Assembly (NCBI RefSeq): GCF_020985305.1
Contig: NZ_CP087588.1
Span: 2,282,501-2,346,500 of the forward strand
DNA length: 64,000 bases
Source of the DNA: Croceicoccus sp. Ery15
GTDB lineage: Bacteria > Pseudomonadota > Alphaproteobacteria > Sphingomonadales > Sphingomonadaceae
Reading direction: 5' to 3'
Shown here: in pieces, positions 51,368 through 59,534 of the stretch
Position numbering within the stretch: the stretch's first letter is position 1
How the letters are laid out: every line of letters begins with the position of its first letter
Notes under the pieces: generated by a model
Databases searched by the model: none
What the model was told of the DNA's origin: nothing
The model's input: only the letters and a program-made list of their open reading frames with translations
Position numbers and translations under genes: made by a program

Positions 51368-52854
51368 GCCGCTGCTCCGCCGGTCAACAGCCGCATGTAC
51401 GAGCGCGCCGATGTTGTCTCCACTCTGGCCCTGGGCAGGTAGGGATAGATCGCCATGTCCAGTCGGGGCGGGCGGCGCTCCACCCGGCATAACAGGAGAT
51501 GCTTCACCGCATCGAAGCCGATCGCGCCCATATCAAGGGCCTGCTTCACCGCGCCATGCAGATCGGCCAGAGCGAAGCTCTCCAGCAGGCGCAGTACCTG
51601 CACATATTCGCGCCGGCCATGCTTGCCCATGCGCGTCTCCATCAGCCGGCGCAGCGTTGTAAATACCTCGGGCAGGTCCCAGCCCTGCAATGGTGCGGCC
51701 TGATCGAGGGCATTGATCTTCTGTTCGATCAGGGGAAGGTAATGGATCGGATCGAAGATCACATCCTCGCGCTCGTAGCTGCGCACATGGCGGGCAATGA
51801 TCTCGCCCCGGCAACCGATCACCACCTCGTCGACATAGCCCCTGATCCACACCTCCTGGTGGCCGAAGCGCACCGGCACCGAGTAATCGTTGGTCCGGTA
51901 ACGCACCAGCGCCTGCGATGAGACCTGGCCGCTGGTCTGGTCACAGGCCTCGAAGGGGGAAGCCGGCAGTTCCTGCATCGCCGCCAGATCGCGCCGCAGC
52001 CTCTCGCCAATCGTCTCACTCTCGCCCCGCAGCCGGTCGTTCTGCCGTTTGCGGCATTGCTCCTCGAGCCACAGGTTGAACGCCTCCCATGTCGGGAACC
52101 GGGGGATCGGCACCATGAAGTTGCGCCGGCAATAGCCGACAAGGCCTTCAACGCCGCCCTTATCGTTACCCTTGCCGGGGCGGCCGTAACGATCACGGAT
52201 CAGGTAGTGCGACAGGAAGGCGCTGAACAGCCTCGCGCGCAGCCGCGTCCCGTCAGGCAGGATCTTCGAGACCAGGCAGCGGTCGTTGTCGTAGACGATC
52301 GACAGCGGCACCGCGCCGAAGAACGCAAAGGCGTGGACATGGCCGTCCATCCAGGCCTCGGCAACGGCAGCCGGATAGGCGCGTACGTAGCAGGCGTCGC
52401 TGTGCGGCAGATCGAGCACGAAGAAGTGCGCCTTCTGCTCCACCCCGCCGATCTCGACCAGAGCTTCTCCAAAATCTGCCTGCCCATGGCCGGGTGCGTG
52501 TGCCAGCGGCACGAACATCTCCCGGCTGCGCTGATCCCGATCCCGGATGTAATCCTTGATGATCGTGTAGCCTCCGGTGAAGCCATGCTCTTCGCGAAGG
52601 CGATCGAACACACGCTTCGCCGTATGGCGCTGCTTGCGCGGGACCGACCGGTCCCCATCCAGCCAGCCGTCGATGATCGGTATGAACGCTTCCAGCTTCG
52701 GTCGCCGCACCGGGGCGCTGCGACGGTAACCGGGCGGCTCGGAATACGACAGCATCTTGCGGACCGTGTCGCGCGATATGTTGAAATGCTTCGCTGCCGC
52801 CCGGGCGCTCATGCCGCCCGCGCAGGCAAGACGAACCTTCAGGTAAAGTTCCAC
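51364..52854 (-). CDS. istA: IS21 transposase IstA (copy 2)
   Basis: 496 residues, same sequence as the copy at 11064-12554, with the N-terminal helix-turn-helix and complete DDE core. Intact, so the element may still be active and the two copies can recombine with each other. Confidence 0.93.
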   Translation of the reverse strand: MELYLKVRLACAGGMSARAAAKHFNISRDTVRKMLSYSEPPGYRRSAPVRRPKLEAFIPIIDGWLDGDRSVPRKQRHTAKRVFDRLREEHGFTGGYTIIKDYIRDRDQRSREMFVPLAHAPGHGQADFGEALVEIGGVEQKAHFFVLDLPHSDACYVRAYPAAVAEAWMDGHVHAFAFFGAVPLSIVYDNDRCLVSKILPDGTRLRARLFSAFLSHYLIRDRYGRPGKGNDKGGVEGLVGYCRRNFMVPIPRFPTWEAFNLWLEEQCRKRQNDRLRGESETIGERLRRDLAAMQELPASPFEACDQTSGQVSSQALVRYRTNDYSVPVRFGHQEVWIRGYVDEVVIGCRGEIIARHVRSYEREDVIFDPIHYLPLIEQKINALDQAAPLQGWDLPEVFTTLRRLMETRMGKHGRREYVQVLRLLESFALADLHGAVKQALDMGAIGFDAVKHLLLCRVERRPPRLDMAIYPYLPRARVETTSARSYMRLLTGGAAA

Positions 52855-52913
52855 GGTGTAAATCCCTCATCCCTCCTCGCCAGCATCGCGAAAAGGGAAA
52901 AAGTGGACGACTT

Positions 52914-54167
52914 TTACGCCGCCCGCAGCAGCACTTCGCCGCCGCTACCGTGGTCTAATTTTGCACCGCCGTTCTCAATTATGACCTTGGTTGCAGCGCA
53001 GCTTTCGCCAACGCGAAGGTTGGAATACCAGTCGCCGGTGTCATTTTCGACGACGCGGATATCATGTCTGGCCTCTCGTGCTTCCTCTTCGAGCATGCCA
53101 ACACGGCTGAGCTCTGGTACCGTAAATACAGCGCTCGGTACGCCTGCATAATCCGGCTTTGTCCGATTGCCGTTGAGCATATTGGACGCAGCTACCTTGC
53201 CCTCGAAAACTGCGACAGGCGTAAGCGGCGCGCCTTGCGTGTCGGCCGCGTCGCCGGCAGCATAGATCTTGGGGTTGGAGGTGCTTTGCAGGTAGGCGTT
53301 GACCTCAACGCCCTTGTCACCTGCCTCGACATTGGCTGCGGCCAGGTCAAGCCGGCCAATTGCCGGGACGCGGCCCGCGCCGTGGACGACGAGATCGGCG
53401 CGCAAATCTTTCGTGCCGCTGTCAGTTTCTACCGTGACAAGAAAACCCGTCCCGTCCTTCTCGATCGCTTTGAGTGACGTGCGTCGTCGCAGTTGGACGC
53501 CGACTTCCTCGCCCCGCGCAACGAGTCTTTCGACAAGATCGGCATCGAAACCCTTGAGCGGTCTCTCGCCACGGTCGATGATGCACACCTTGCTGCCCGC
53601 GCGTGCTGCGATATGGCCAAACTCGAACGAGATGAAGCCGCCGCCGATGAACAGGATGCGTTCGGGCAGCGCATCGAGCCGCATGAACTCGGTGCTGTCG
53701 GTAAGGTGTTCGGAGCCGGGAACATCTATCGTCCGCGGCTTGGCACCCGTTGCGATCAGGAAATGGTTTGCCTGAAACTGCCCCTCGCCGTCGATTTCGA
53801 CGGTATCTTCGCCGACGAAGCGCGCTTTCCCGTGAAGGGTAGTGACGCCGTTGCTCTCCAGACCGTTTTCGATCCGACCGGGCATTTTGTCGGTGAACGT
53901 CTGCGTGAAGGCGACCAGATCGGGCCAGTTGATGGCGATGTCGTTCGGTTCGATGCCCTTGCCGTGCATGAGCCGCGCTGCGTCGATGATTTCCGCCCCG
54001 CGGCGGAGCATTTTCTTCGGATCGCAGCCGCGCAGGGCGCAGGTGCCGCCATAAGGCAGTTCGTCGACCACCGCGACCGACCAACCGGCTGAGGCGCATT
54101 TGTTGGCGGCATTTACGGCCGCCATACCAACACCCAGCACTATAAGATCGAAGTTTCGCGTACTCAT
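52914..54167 (-). pseudogene. Mer-region flavin disulfide reductase, C-terminus replaced by IS21
   Basis: From ATG 54167 (MSTRNFD). FAD-binding GVGMAAVNAANKCASAG, redox-active disulfide GGTCALRGCDPKK, NAD(P)-binding ILFIGGGFISFEFGHIAARA and second FAD motif KIYAAGDAAD are present. Native sequence stops at 52978 (about 396 residues); the last residues come from IS21. The dimerisation end, with the His-Glu pair and any C-terminal Cys pair, is lost. By place it takes the merA slot, but the CALRGCDPKK box differs from classical MerA (CVNVGC), so it may be a glutathione-reductase-like relative. Probably inactive. Confidence 0.82.
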
Positions 54168-54168
54168 C

Positions 54169-54399
54169 TCACCGCCCTCCGCAACATGTGGCGCCCTTGC
54201 GATCGGCACGCGTTTCCTGGATCGGCGGGCAGGGGATGGTGCCGAATGAGCAGAAGACACAGCAATCGCCCGCATTGGGGCGGAGTTTCACACCGCAACC
54301 ATTGCAATCGTAGAAAAACCAGCAGGCATCCGTCGGCATTCTTTCGAGCTTTTTGTACCCGCAAGTAGGGCATGTGATCTCGGACTTCAGTTTGATCAT
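54169..54399 (-). CDS. GDCCxxC zinc-ribbon-like protein of mer operons
   Basis: 76 residues. Cys pairs CPTCGYKK and CNGCG are followed by the signature GDCCVFCSFGTIPCPP and the end CCGG. I recognise this as the GDCCVxC-type protein that accompanies mer genes in Alphaproteobacteria; its role may be mercury binding or transfer. No signal peptide. It overlaps the merP stop by 4 nt and ends 1 nt before the reductase start. Confidence 0.83.
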   Translation of the reverse strand: MIKLKSEITCPTCGYKKLERMPTDACWFFYDCNGCGVKLRPNAGDCCVFCSFGTIPCPPIQETRADRKGATCCGGR

Positions 54400-54737
54400 A
54401 GCGCGCTCTCTGAAAGGATCGCCGGATATCCGGCCTCGGTCGACGCCGCGGCGATCGCGCTTGTGGTTGTTCGCTCAGGATCGAACTGCGCAGTCGCCGT
54501 CCTGGTCTCGTAATCGATAGTCACCTCGTGCACGCCTGCCACGCCTTCCATCGCGCGCCGAACCGTTATCGGGCAGGTCGCGCAGGTCATATTCTCGACC
54601 GCAAAACTTGCCGATTGCAGATGCGCGGAATTTTGTTGAACCCGTTCGTCGGAGTTTGGCGGAAACAAGGTCGCTGCCCAGATACCCGCTCCGGCCAGTC
54701 CCAGTATCGCAACTGCGACGATCATCGTCTTCTTCAT
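54396..54737 (-). CDS. merP: Periplasmic mercury-binding protein MerP
   Basis: 113 residues from ATG 54737 (RBS AGGAG). A signal peptide (about 1-22) precedes the HMA domain with ENMTCATCPITVRRAME (the two Hg-binding Cys) and VTIDYETRTATAQFDPERTT. It captures Hg(II) in the periplasm and delivers it to MerT. Length exceeds the usual 91 because of a longer linker after the signal. It lies 11 nt after merT. Confidence 0.92.
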   Translation of the reverse strand: MKKTMIVAVAILGLAGAGIWAATLFPPNSDERVQQNSAHLQSASFAVENMTCATCPITVRRAMEGVAGVHEVTIDYETRTATAQFDPERTTTSAIAAASTEAGYPAILSESAL

Positions 54738-54748
54738 CTTTCGAACTC

Positions 54749-55111
54749 CTAGTAGAATTGCGGCGCCCACCACTCGACCGTGGACGAGGCAGCGACCAAT
54801 ACGGTCGCCAGCCACAGGGAGCTTTTGACGAGCAGGTTTGCTCCGGGCCGCGCGCAATATGTTCCGTATTCGCAAGGTTCGGCTTGCCGAAAATAGACGT
54901 GCCGGAATCCAAGGGCCAAAAAGACAACCGCAATGGCGATAAATACCCATTTGTACGGTTCGAGCGCAGTGAGATTGCCGATCCACGCGCCGCTGATGCC
55001 AAGGCTCAGCAATAACAGCGGGGCAATACAGCAGGACGAGGCGAGTATCGCGCCGAGCGTCCCGCCGCTCGCCCATAAGCGCTGCGCGTTCTTGTGCATT
55101 TGATCGACCAT
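54749..55111 (-). CDS. merT: Mercuric transporter MerT
   Basis: 120 residues from ATG 55111, which lies just after the promoter -10 box; the longer start at 55153 is upstream of the promoter and is rejected. Three helices; the first has the vicinal Cys pair ASSCCIAPLLLLSLG, and the cytoplasmic loop has PCEYGTYCARPG with a second pair, as in MerT. It moves Hg(II) into the cytoplasm for MerA. First gene of the mer operon, divergent from merR. Confidence 0.92.
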   Translation of the reverse strand: MVDQMHKNAQRLWASGGTLGAILASSCCIAPLLLLSLGISGAWIGNLTALEPYKWVFIAIAVVFLALGFRHVYFRQAEPCEYGTYCARPGANLLVKSSLWLATVLVAASSTVEWWAPQFY

Positions 55112-55118
55112 GGAAACC

Positions 55119-55149
55119 AATGTACTCCCTGTAGTAACTACAGGTTCAA
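55119..55149 (-). promoter_or_regulatory. MerR-type promoter-operator with 19-bp spacer
   Basis: Minus strand: -35 TTGAAC, 19-nt spacer, -10 TACATT. The spacer contains the inverted repeat CCTGTAG-TTA-CTACAGG. A long 19-bp spacer needing DNA untwisting is the hallmark of MerR-controlled promoters. Confidence 0.85.
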
Positions 55150-55170
55150 GCACTAATTGGCATATGGCTC

Positions 55171-55593
55171 ATGACAGCATCGCAAGTGATCAAACGGGGA
55201 GAACTGGCCAGACGGTCGGGCTGCAACCTTGAGACAATCCGCTACTACGAGAACATCGGTCTGCTTCAGCCTCCCGAGCGTACGGCAAGCGGGCACAGGC
55301 TCTATCCACCCGGCGACCAGGCGCGGCTCGGCTTTATCTTGCGCGGCCGCGATCTGGGTTTTTCGATCGAGGAGCTCAAAAGCCTGCTCAGCCTCGTTGA
55401 TTCGCACCCCTACAGCTGCGGCGAGGTTCGGGATCTGACCAATAACCATCTGGCCAGCGTGCGAGCTAAAATTGCTGATTTGACTAGGTTGGAGCGCACG
55501 CTAGCCGATGTATCAGCCCGCTGCGAAGGCGGTGATGTTCCGGAATGCCCCATCATAGATACGCTCTTTGGTCGTGGTCCTGGCGCCCGATAG
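55171..55593 (+). CDS. merR: Mercury-responsive regulator MerR
   Basis: 140 residues. An N-terminal winged helix (RGELARRSGCNLETIRYYEN) leads to a dimerisation helix and the metal loop. The Hg(II) ligands of Tn501 MerR (Cys82, Cys117, Cys126) correspond to Cys83 (YSCGEV), Cys118 (SARCEGG) and Cys126 (PECPIID). Hence it should sense mercury, not copper or zinc. Divergent from merT across the operator. Confidence 0.93.
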   Translation: MTASQVIKRGELARRSGCNLETIRYYENIGLLQPPERTASGHRLYPPGDQARLGFILRGRDLGFSIEELKSLLSLVDSHPYSCGEVRDLTNNHLASVRAKIADLTRLERTLADVSARCEGGDVPECPIIDTLFGRGPGAR

Positions 55594-55732
55594 TGACGCA
55601 ATGCCGTCGGAACGGGTGCGCGTCTTGAAGCTATTTCGATCGAAGCCGGATGCGACGAGGCGAGGGAACGAATATGCGCCCTGTCCGTCCCCTCACTACA
55701 GAGCCTTGTCATTTAACTTTTGATAGCCTTCC

Positions 55733-56137
55733 ATGCCGACCACCATTCTGATTGTCGAAGACGAATTCCTCATAGCTGTCGAAATGGAGGCGGTGGTTCA
55801 CGATCTCGGTCATGAATCCGCAGGCATAGCCGACGACATGCAATCGGCATTGGCAAAGGCTTCAGACGCGATCGATGTGGCGCTCGTCGATGTCAATCTG
55901 GCCGATGGAGCCACTGGTCCGAGGATCGGCGAGAAGCTTGCTGCGGATTTCGGGATCGAGGTTATTTTCGTAACCGCCAATCCCGCACAACTCGGCGAAG
56001 GGGTGAGCGGAACGCTGGGCGCGCTGGAAAAACCGGTCGATCTTAGCATTCTCAAGCAGGTTCTCGACTATGTCATTGCGGTCCGGAAGGGCGAAAAAAT
56101 CGATCCGCCAGCCCGTCTTAGGCTCTTCTTTAACTAG
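55733..56137 (+). CDS. Single-domain response regulator
   Basis: 134 residues, a stand-alone receiver: acidic pair ILIVEDEFLIAVEME, phosphoacceptor Asp in VALVDVNLADG, Thr in VIFVTANPAQ and Lys in GALEKPVDLS. No output domain, so it would act by protein contact or phosphorelay. Convergent with the HWE kinase gene, overlapping its 3' end by 8 nt; the pair probably works together. GGAAC-N16-CGTC upstream (55660-55700) is only a weak match to a general-stress promoter. Confidence 0.88.
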   Translation: MPTTILIVEDEFLIAVEMEAVVHDLGHESAGIADDMQSALAKASDAIDVALVDVNLADGATGPRIGEKLAADFGIEVIFVTANPAQLGEGVSGTLGALEKPVDLSILKQVLDYVIAVRKGEKIDPPARLRLFFN

Positions 56138-57209
56138 GCTCCTGCAACCTGCTTTTTCGGACATCCATGACGAGTTCAACGCCATCGTCATGCCAGGTTC
56201 TCTCGTAATTGCCTCCTAGCTGTTGCTTCACGGCCAACTCGATGAGGCGACTTCCGAAACCCGTTTGAGGCTCACTCGCCTTGTCGATGTGAGCTCCGTG
56301 TTCCCTCCAGCGGAAGCGGACCATCTCGTCCTCGGTTGAAAGGTCCAGCGAAATCCTTCCCTCGGGATTGGACAGAGCTCCGTACTTCATCGCGTTGGTA
56401 GCCAGCTCGTGGAACACCAATGCAACCGGCGTGGCGGCGCGGCTTTCGACCGCGATATCGGGGCCGGAAATAGCAATCCTTCTTTCGGAAAAGGCAGGAT
56501 AGGTCTCGAAGATCGTCGCAAGCAGCGTGGCGAGGGTCACTTCCTTGCCCTCGGGCTGGGACTTTTCGCTGTGGGGCCGGACGAATTCGTGCGCGCGCCC
56601 CAGCGCGGAAATCCGGCCCAGCAGGTCGCGCGACGCTTCACCGAACGCTTCATTTGCGCGCGCTGTCAGGCTGATCAAACCGGAAACAATCGCGAAGATG
56701 TTCTTGATGCGATGGCTGAGCTCTTGACTCAGGATTTCGTTTTGGAGGGCGGTGCGCTTCTGCTCGTCGATATCCGTACAAGTGCCGATCCAGCGCTGGA
56801 TCTCACCCTCCTCGTTGAGGATCGGCAGCGCACGACCGATCATCCAGCGATAATCGCCGCTGTGATGCCTCAGGCGATATTCAACCTCGTACGGTTCGCC
56901 GGTAGCGAGGCTGTGGTTCCATTTCTTCCATGTGTCGGCCTGGTCATCCTCATGGAACATCCCGGCCCATCCTTCGCCGTCGGTTGATCCGACAGGGACA
57001 CCCGTGAATTCATACCAGCGCGCATTGTAATAATCGTGGGAGCCGTCGGGAAGAGTCGACCATACCATCTGCGGCATGGTGTCGGCGAGCGCATGGAAAG
57101 CAGCTCCGGCGGATTGCAGCGCATGCTCTGTAGCGAGGGGCAAGACATCAGGCGCCGAAGAGGATTCGCGGCTGCCAAGCTGGAAGTTCGTGATGACTTT
57201 TGCATTCAT
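56130..57209 (-). CDS. PAS-domain HWE-family sensor histidine kinase
   Basis: 359 residues, no membrane segment, so cytosolic. The PAS domain (about 35-155: MPQMVWSTLPDGSHDYYNAR, RWIGTCTDIDEQK with the PAC end) senses a small ligand, light or redox. The H-box is SQELSHRIKNIFAIVSGLIS, the N-box FHELATNAMKYGAL, and FRWREHG supplies the Trp-x-Glu that names the HWE family; GFGSRLIELAV is a late glycine box. It would phosphorylate the receiver encoded opposite. Signal unknown. Confidence 0.9.
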   Translation of the reverse strand: MNAKVITNFQLGSRESSSAPDVLPLATEHALQSAGAAFHALADTMPQMVWSTLPDGSHDYYNARWYEFTGVPVGSTDGEGWAGMFHEDDQADTWKKWNHSLATGEPYEVEYRLRHHSGDYRWMIGRALPILNEEGEIQRWIGTCTDIDEQKRTALQNEILSQELSHRIKNIFAIVSGLISLTARANEAFGEASRDLLGRISALGRAHEFVRPHSEKSQPEGKEVTLATLLATIFETYPAFSERRIAISGPDIAVESRAATPVALVFHELATNAMKYGALSNPEGRISLDLSTEDEMVRFRWREHGAHIDKASEPQTGFGSRLIELAVKQQLGGNYERTWHDDGVELVMDVRKSRLQEPS

Positions 57210-57252
57210 AGCCAGCTTGTGACCTTCCCAGGATGAACAGAATCGGACCGAT

Positions 57253-57271
57253 AAGATACCTGTCGTATCTT
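57253..57271. promoter_or_regulatory. Palindrome between the kinase and the LuxI-type gene
   Basis: AAGATAC-CTGTC-GTATCTT, two perfect 7-bp arms. It lies 44 nt upstream of the kinase start and 158 nt upstream of the synthase start. It could be an operator; it does not match a classical lux box. Confidence 0.35.
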
Positions 57272-57428
57272 GATGATTTTCAAACGCTGACGCTCATCGC
57301 AAAGGTGGGATGGCCAGTAAACTCTCCCCTGTAGAGCGCCAGATGTGGCCCTCCCCAGTTCTTGGTATGTCGCTGCCTATCCGGATTTGATGAGATGCGA
57401 GCAGTCATCAAGTTCACAGGTAATCTTC

Positions 57429-58055
57429 ATGCAGCAAAGCAGCGGTATAAATGGTGCAAACTTGGTCGATCCGGCACTTCGCGCCATGTTCGAGGCGCGC
57501 AAGCGCGTGTTCGTGGATCTTCTTGGGTGGGACGTTCCGGTGCTCGACGGGACCTTTGAAATCGACCAGTTCGATACGCCCTCGGCCGCCTATCTCGTCC
57601 TCACCGGCGAAAAGTGCGAGCATCGCGCATCGGCCCGGCTCCTGCGTTCTGATGGACCTCATATCTTACGCGATCTCTTTCCGCAGCTGTGCACCGGACC
57701 TGTTCCGCAGGATGAGGCATTTCGCGAGATTACCCGATTCTGTATCGATCCCACGTTGCCGCGCGCTGATCGCCGGAGTGTCCGCAACCAGCTCGTCTCC
57801 GCACTCGCCGATTTTGCAATATCGGAAGGGATCTCTGGTTATTCGGCGGTCGCCCCAGTGCCCTGGTTCCGTCAGATCGCCCAGTTCGGCTGGCGCTGCC
57901 AGCAGCTTGGACCGTGCGTTTCTATCGATGGGCAGCAGCTTGTCGCTCTTCGGATCGACATCGACCAAGATACACGCGCGCAACTCGCCAACGCAGGGAT
58001 CTACTGCCGCAATCCTAAGCCGGAAGCCTATGGCGGCATGGAGCTGGCAGCATGA
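57429..58055 (+). CDS. LuxI-type acyl-homoserine-lactone synthase
   Basis: 208 residues from ATG 57429. Core features of autoinducer synthases: ARKRVFVDLLGWDVP, FEIDQFDTPSAAYLVL, RASARLLRSDGPHILRDLFP and FREITRFCIDP, giving the Arg, Phe, Trp, Asp, Arg and Glu positions that bind SAM and the acyl carrier. The product would be an acyl-homoserine lactone; chain length is unknown. No LuxR gene is adjacent. Stop overlaps the PhyH-type dioxygenase start by ATGA. Confidence 0.85.
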   Translation: MQQSSGINGANLVDPALRAMFEARKRVFVDLLGWDVPVLDGTFEIDQFDTPSAAYLVLTGEKCEHRASARLLRSDGPHILRDLFPQLCTGPVPQDEAFREITRFCIDPTLPRADRRSVRNQLVSALADFAISEGISGYSAVAPVPWFRQIAQFGWRCQQLGPCVSIDGQQLVALRIDIDQDTRAQLANAGIYCRNPKPEAYGGMELAA

Positions 58056-58918
58056 CTGGGCCGAGGGAGGCGCATTGGCTCGATCAGCTGCAAGAGGATG
58101 GCTATTGCATCATTCCGCAGCTTGTCGCCGAGCAACAGATCGCCGCACTCGATGCCGACCTGGAAGGTGCATTTGCGCAGGCGCCCCTCGGCAAGGGAGA
58201 CTTCTATGGCCATCGGACCAAACGGTTTGGAAGCCTGCTTCGCCGGTCGCAGGTCGCAGGCGATCTAGTCCTGCAGCCGCTAGTCCTATCGCTCGCCCGC
58301 GCAATTCTCGGCAGCGCCTGCGACCGGATACAGCTCAATGTCGCCCAGGCGATCGCGATCCATCCCGGCGAGATAGAACAGTTTCCGCATTGCGATCAGG
58401 ATATGTGGGCAGGCCGCAAGGGCGATCACGAATATCTTCTCAACGTCATCTGGCCGCTGACCGAATTTACTCGCCTCAATGGCGCGACACGCATCTACCC
58501 CGGGACGCACAGGAAGCCTGTCGACAATCTCGAAAGTCTCGACGATCCCATAGTAGCTGTTTGCAAGCCCGGCGATGCGATCTGCTTTCTCGGCTCCACC
58601 GTCCATGGAGCGGGACCAAACCAGACCGAGGATGTCCGCCGCGGTGTCGTAATCGGCTACAGTCTCGGCTGGCTCAAACCCTACGAGAATCTCTGGCTGG
58701 CCTATCCACCAGCAGTAGCAAAAGAGTTCTCTCCCGAACTCGCCGAGCTCGCCGGATATGTGCAGCACCGTCCGAACCTGGGTAATTTCGAAGGGCAATG
58801 CCCGTCGGTTTTGCTGAGCGACAAGGTGCCCGAATTCCCTCAGGCAACCGATAGTCTGCGCCCCGACCAGAAAGAAGCGGTTCGTGAGTTCGCCAAGACG
58901 CGCCGCGGCGGACGATGA
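58052..58918 (+). CDS. PhyH-type Fe(II)/2-oxoglutarate dioxygenase
   Basis: 288 residues, phytanoyl-CoA dioxygenase family. Iron ligands are HCDQDMW (His-x-Asp) and the distal His in GSTVHGAGPNQT; the 2-oxoglutarate-binding Arg is probably in DVRRGVVIGYS. N-terminal QEDGYCIIPQLVA is a common family start. It hydroxylates a fatty acyl or similar substrate. Its translational coupling to the AHL synthase suggests it may modify an acyl chain or precursor; that is inference. It is coupled to the GntR gene by ATGA. Confidence 0.83.
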   Translation: MTGPREAHWLDQLQEDGYCIIPQLVAEQQIAALDADLEGAFAQAPLGKGDFYGHRTKRFGSLLRRSQVAGDLVLQPLVLSLARAILGSACDRIQLNVAQAIAIHPGEIEQFPHCDQDMWAGRKGDHEYLLNVIWPLTEFTRLNGATRIYPGTHRKPVDNLESLDDPIVAVCKPGDAICFLGSTVHGAGPNQTEDVRRGVVIGYSLGWLKPYENLWLAYPPAVAKEFSPELAELAGYVQHRPNLGNFEGQCPSVLLSDKVPEFPQATDSLRPDQKEAVREFAKTRRGGR

Positions 58919-59520
58919 GTCCCGCTCACGTCCTCGAGCCTACGTACAGGCGGTTGAAAGATGCATTGCTGGAAGGGCGCTTCCGGGCCGGTACGAAGCT
59001 TGAGGCGATGCGACTCGCTGACGATTTCGGAGTGAGCATGACGCCGGTAAGAGACAGCCTGAACCAGCTTGTCGGTGAAGGGCTGGTCGACCTCACGCCC
59101 GGCGAAGGATTTCGCGTACCGCTGCTTACCGAACAGGCCTTGCGCGACATTCTGCAAGTCAACGCCCTGCTTTTGGAGCAGGCTCCCGACAACGATCACA
59201 AATCACTGACAATCAACGAAGGATCAAACGACACGCGAGGTGCTTATGCCGACCGATTGGCGCGCGCCTTCAGAGACATCGCGGCAAGCTCAGGCAATCG
59301 GTTTCGCGTACATTTGGTCGAACGCATTAGCGACAGACTCCATCCGCTACGTGAACTCGAGCCGGTGATTTGGCCTGGCGCGCCGCATGCCCTTGAGCAA
59401 ATTGAGCGAAAAGCGCAGCAAGGGTTCGATGGCTCAAACCGAGCGGTACGCGCATATCATCAACACATTGAGGATCTGGTACCCGCTCTTGTCGGACGTT
59501 TGAACCAGCAGACGCCCTAG
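58915..59520 (+). CDS. GntR-family transcriptional regulator
   Basis: 201 residues. The winged helix (about 8-70) has YRRLKDALLEGRFRAGTKLE and SMTPVRDSLNQLVGEGLVDL, the GntR signature. The C-terminal domain is helical and FCD-like but short and divergent, without a clear metal-binding His set. It is the last gene of the luxI-phyH-gntR set and may control it in place of a LuxR. The effector is unknown. Confidence 0.82.
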   Translation: MSPAHVLEPTYRRLKDALLEGRFRAGTKLEAMRLADDFGVSMTPVRDSLNQLVGEGLVDLTPGEGFRVPLLTEQALRDILQVNALLLEQAPDNDHKSLTINEGSNDTRGAYADRLARAFRDIAASSGNRFRVHLVERISDRLHPLRELEPVIWPGAPHALEQIERKAQQGFDGSNRAVRAYHQHIEDLVPALVGRLNQQTP

Positions 59521-59534
59521 CCCTCGCCAATATT

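Larger units (their letters stand above)
50474..52977 (-). mobile_element. IS21-family element, copy 2
   Basis: 2504 bp, offset +40300 from copy 1; the encoded proteins are identical and I saw no base difference in the compared stretches. Same orientation as copy 1. Flanks are GAATGCGGA to the left and ATTATGACC to the right; no target duplication. It separates the broken methyltransferase from the truncated mer-region reductase. Confidence 0.92.

Noticed and set aside
55660..55700. GGAAC-N16-CGTC, resembling a general-stress (EcfG) promoter before the receiver gene
   Set aside because: The -10 box has CGTC instead of CGTT and no second example supports it.
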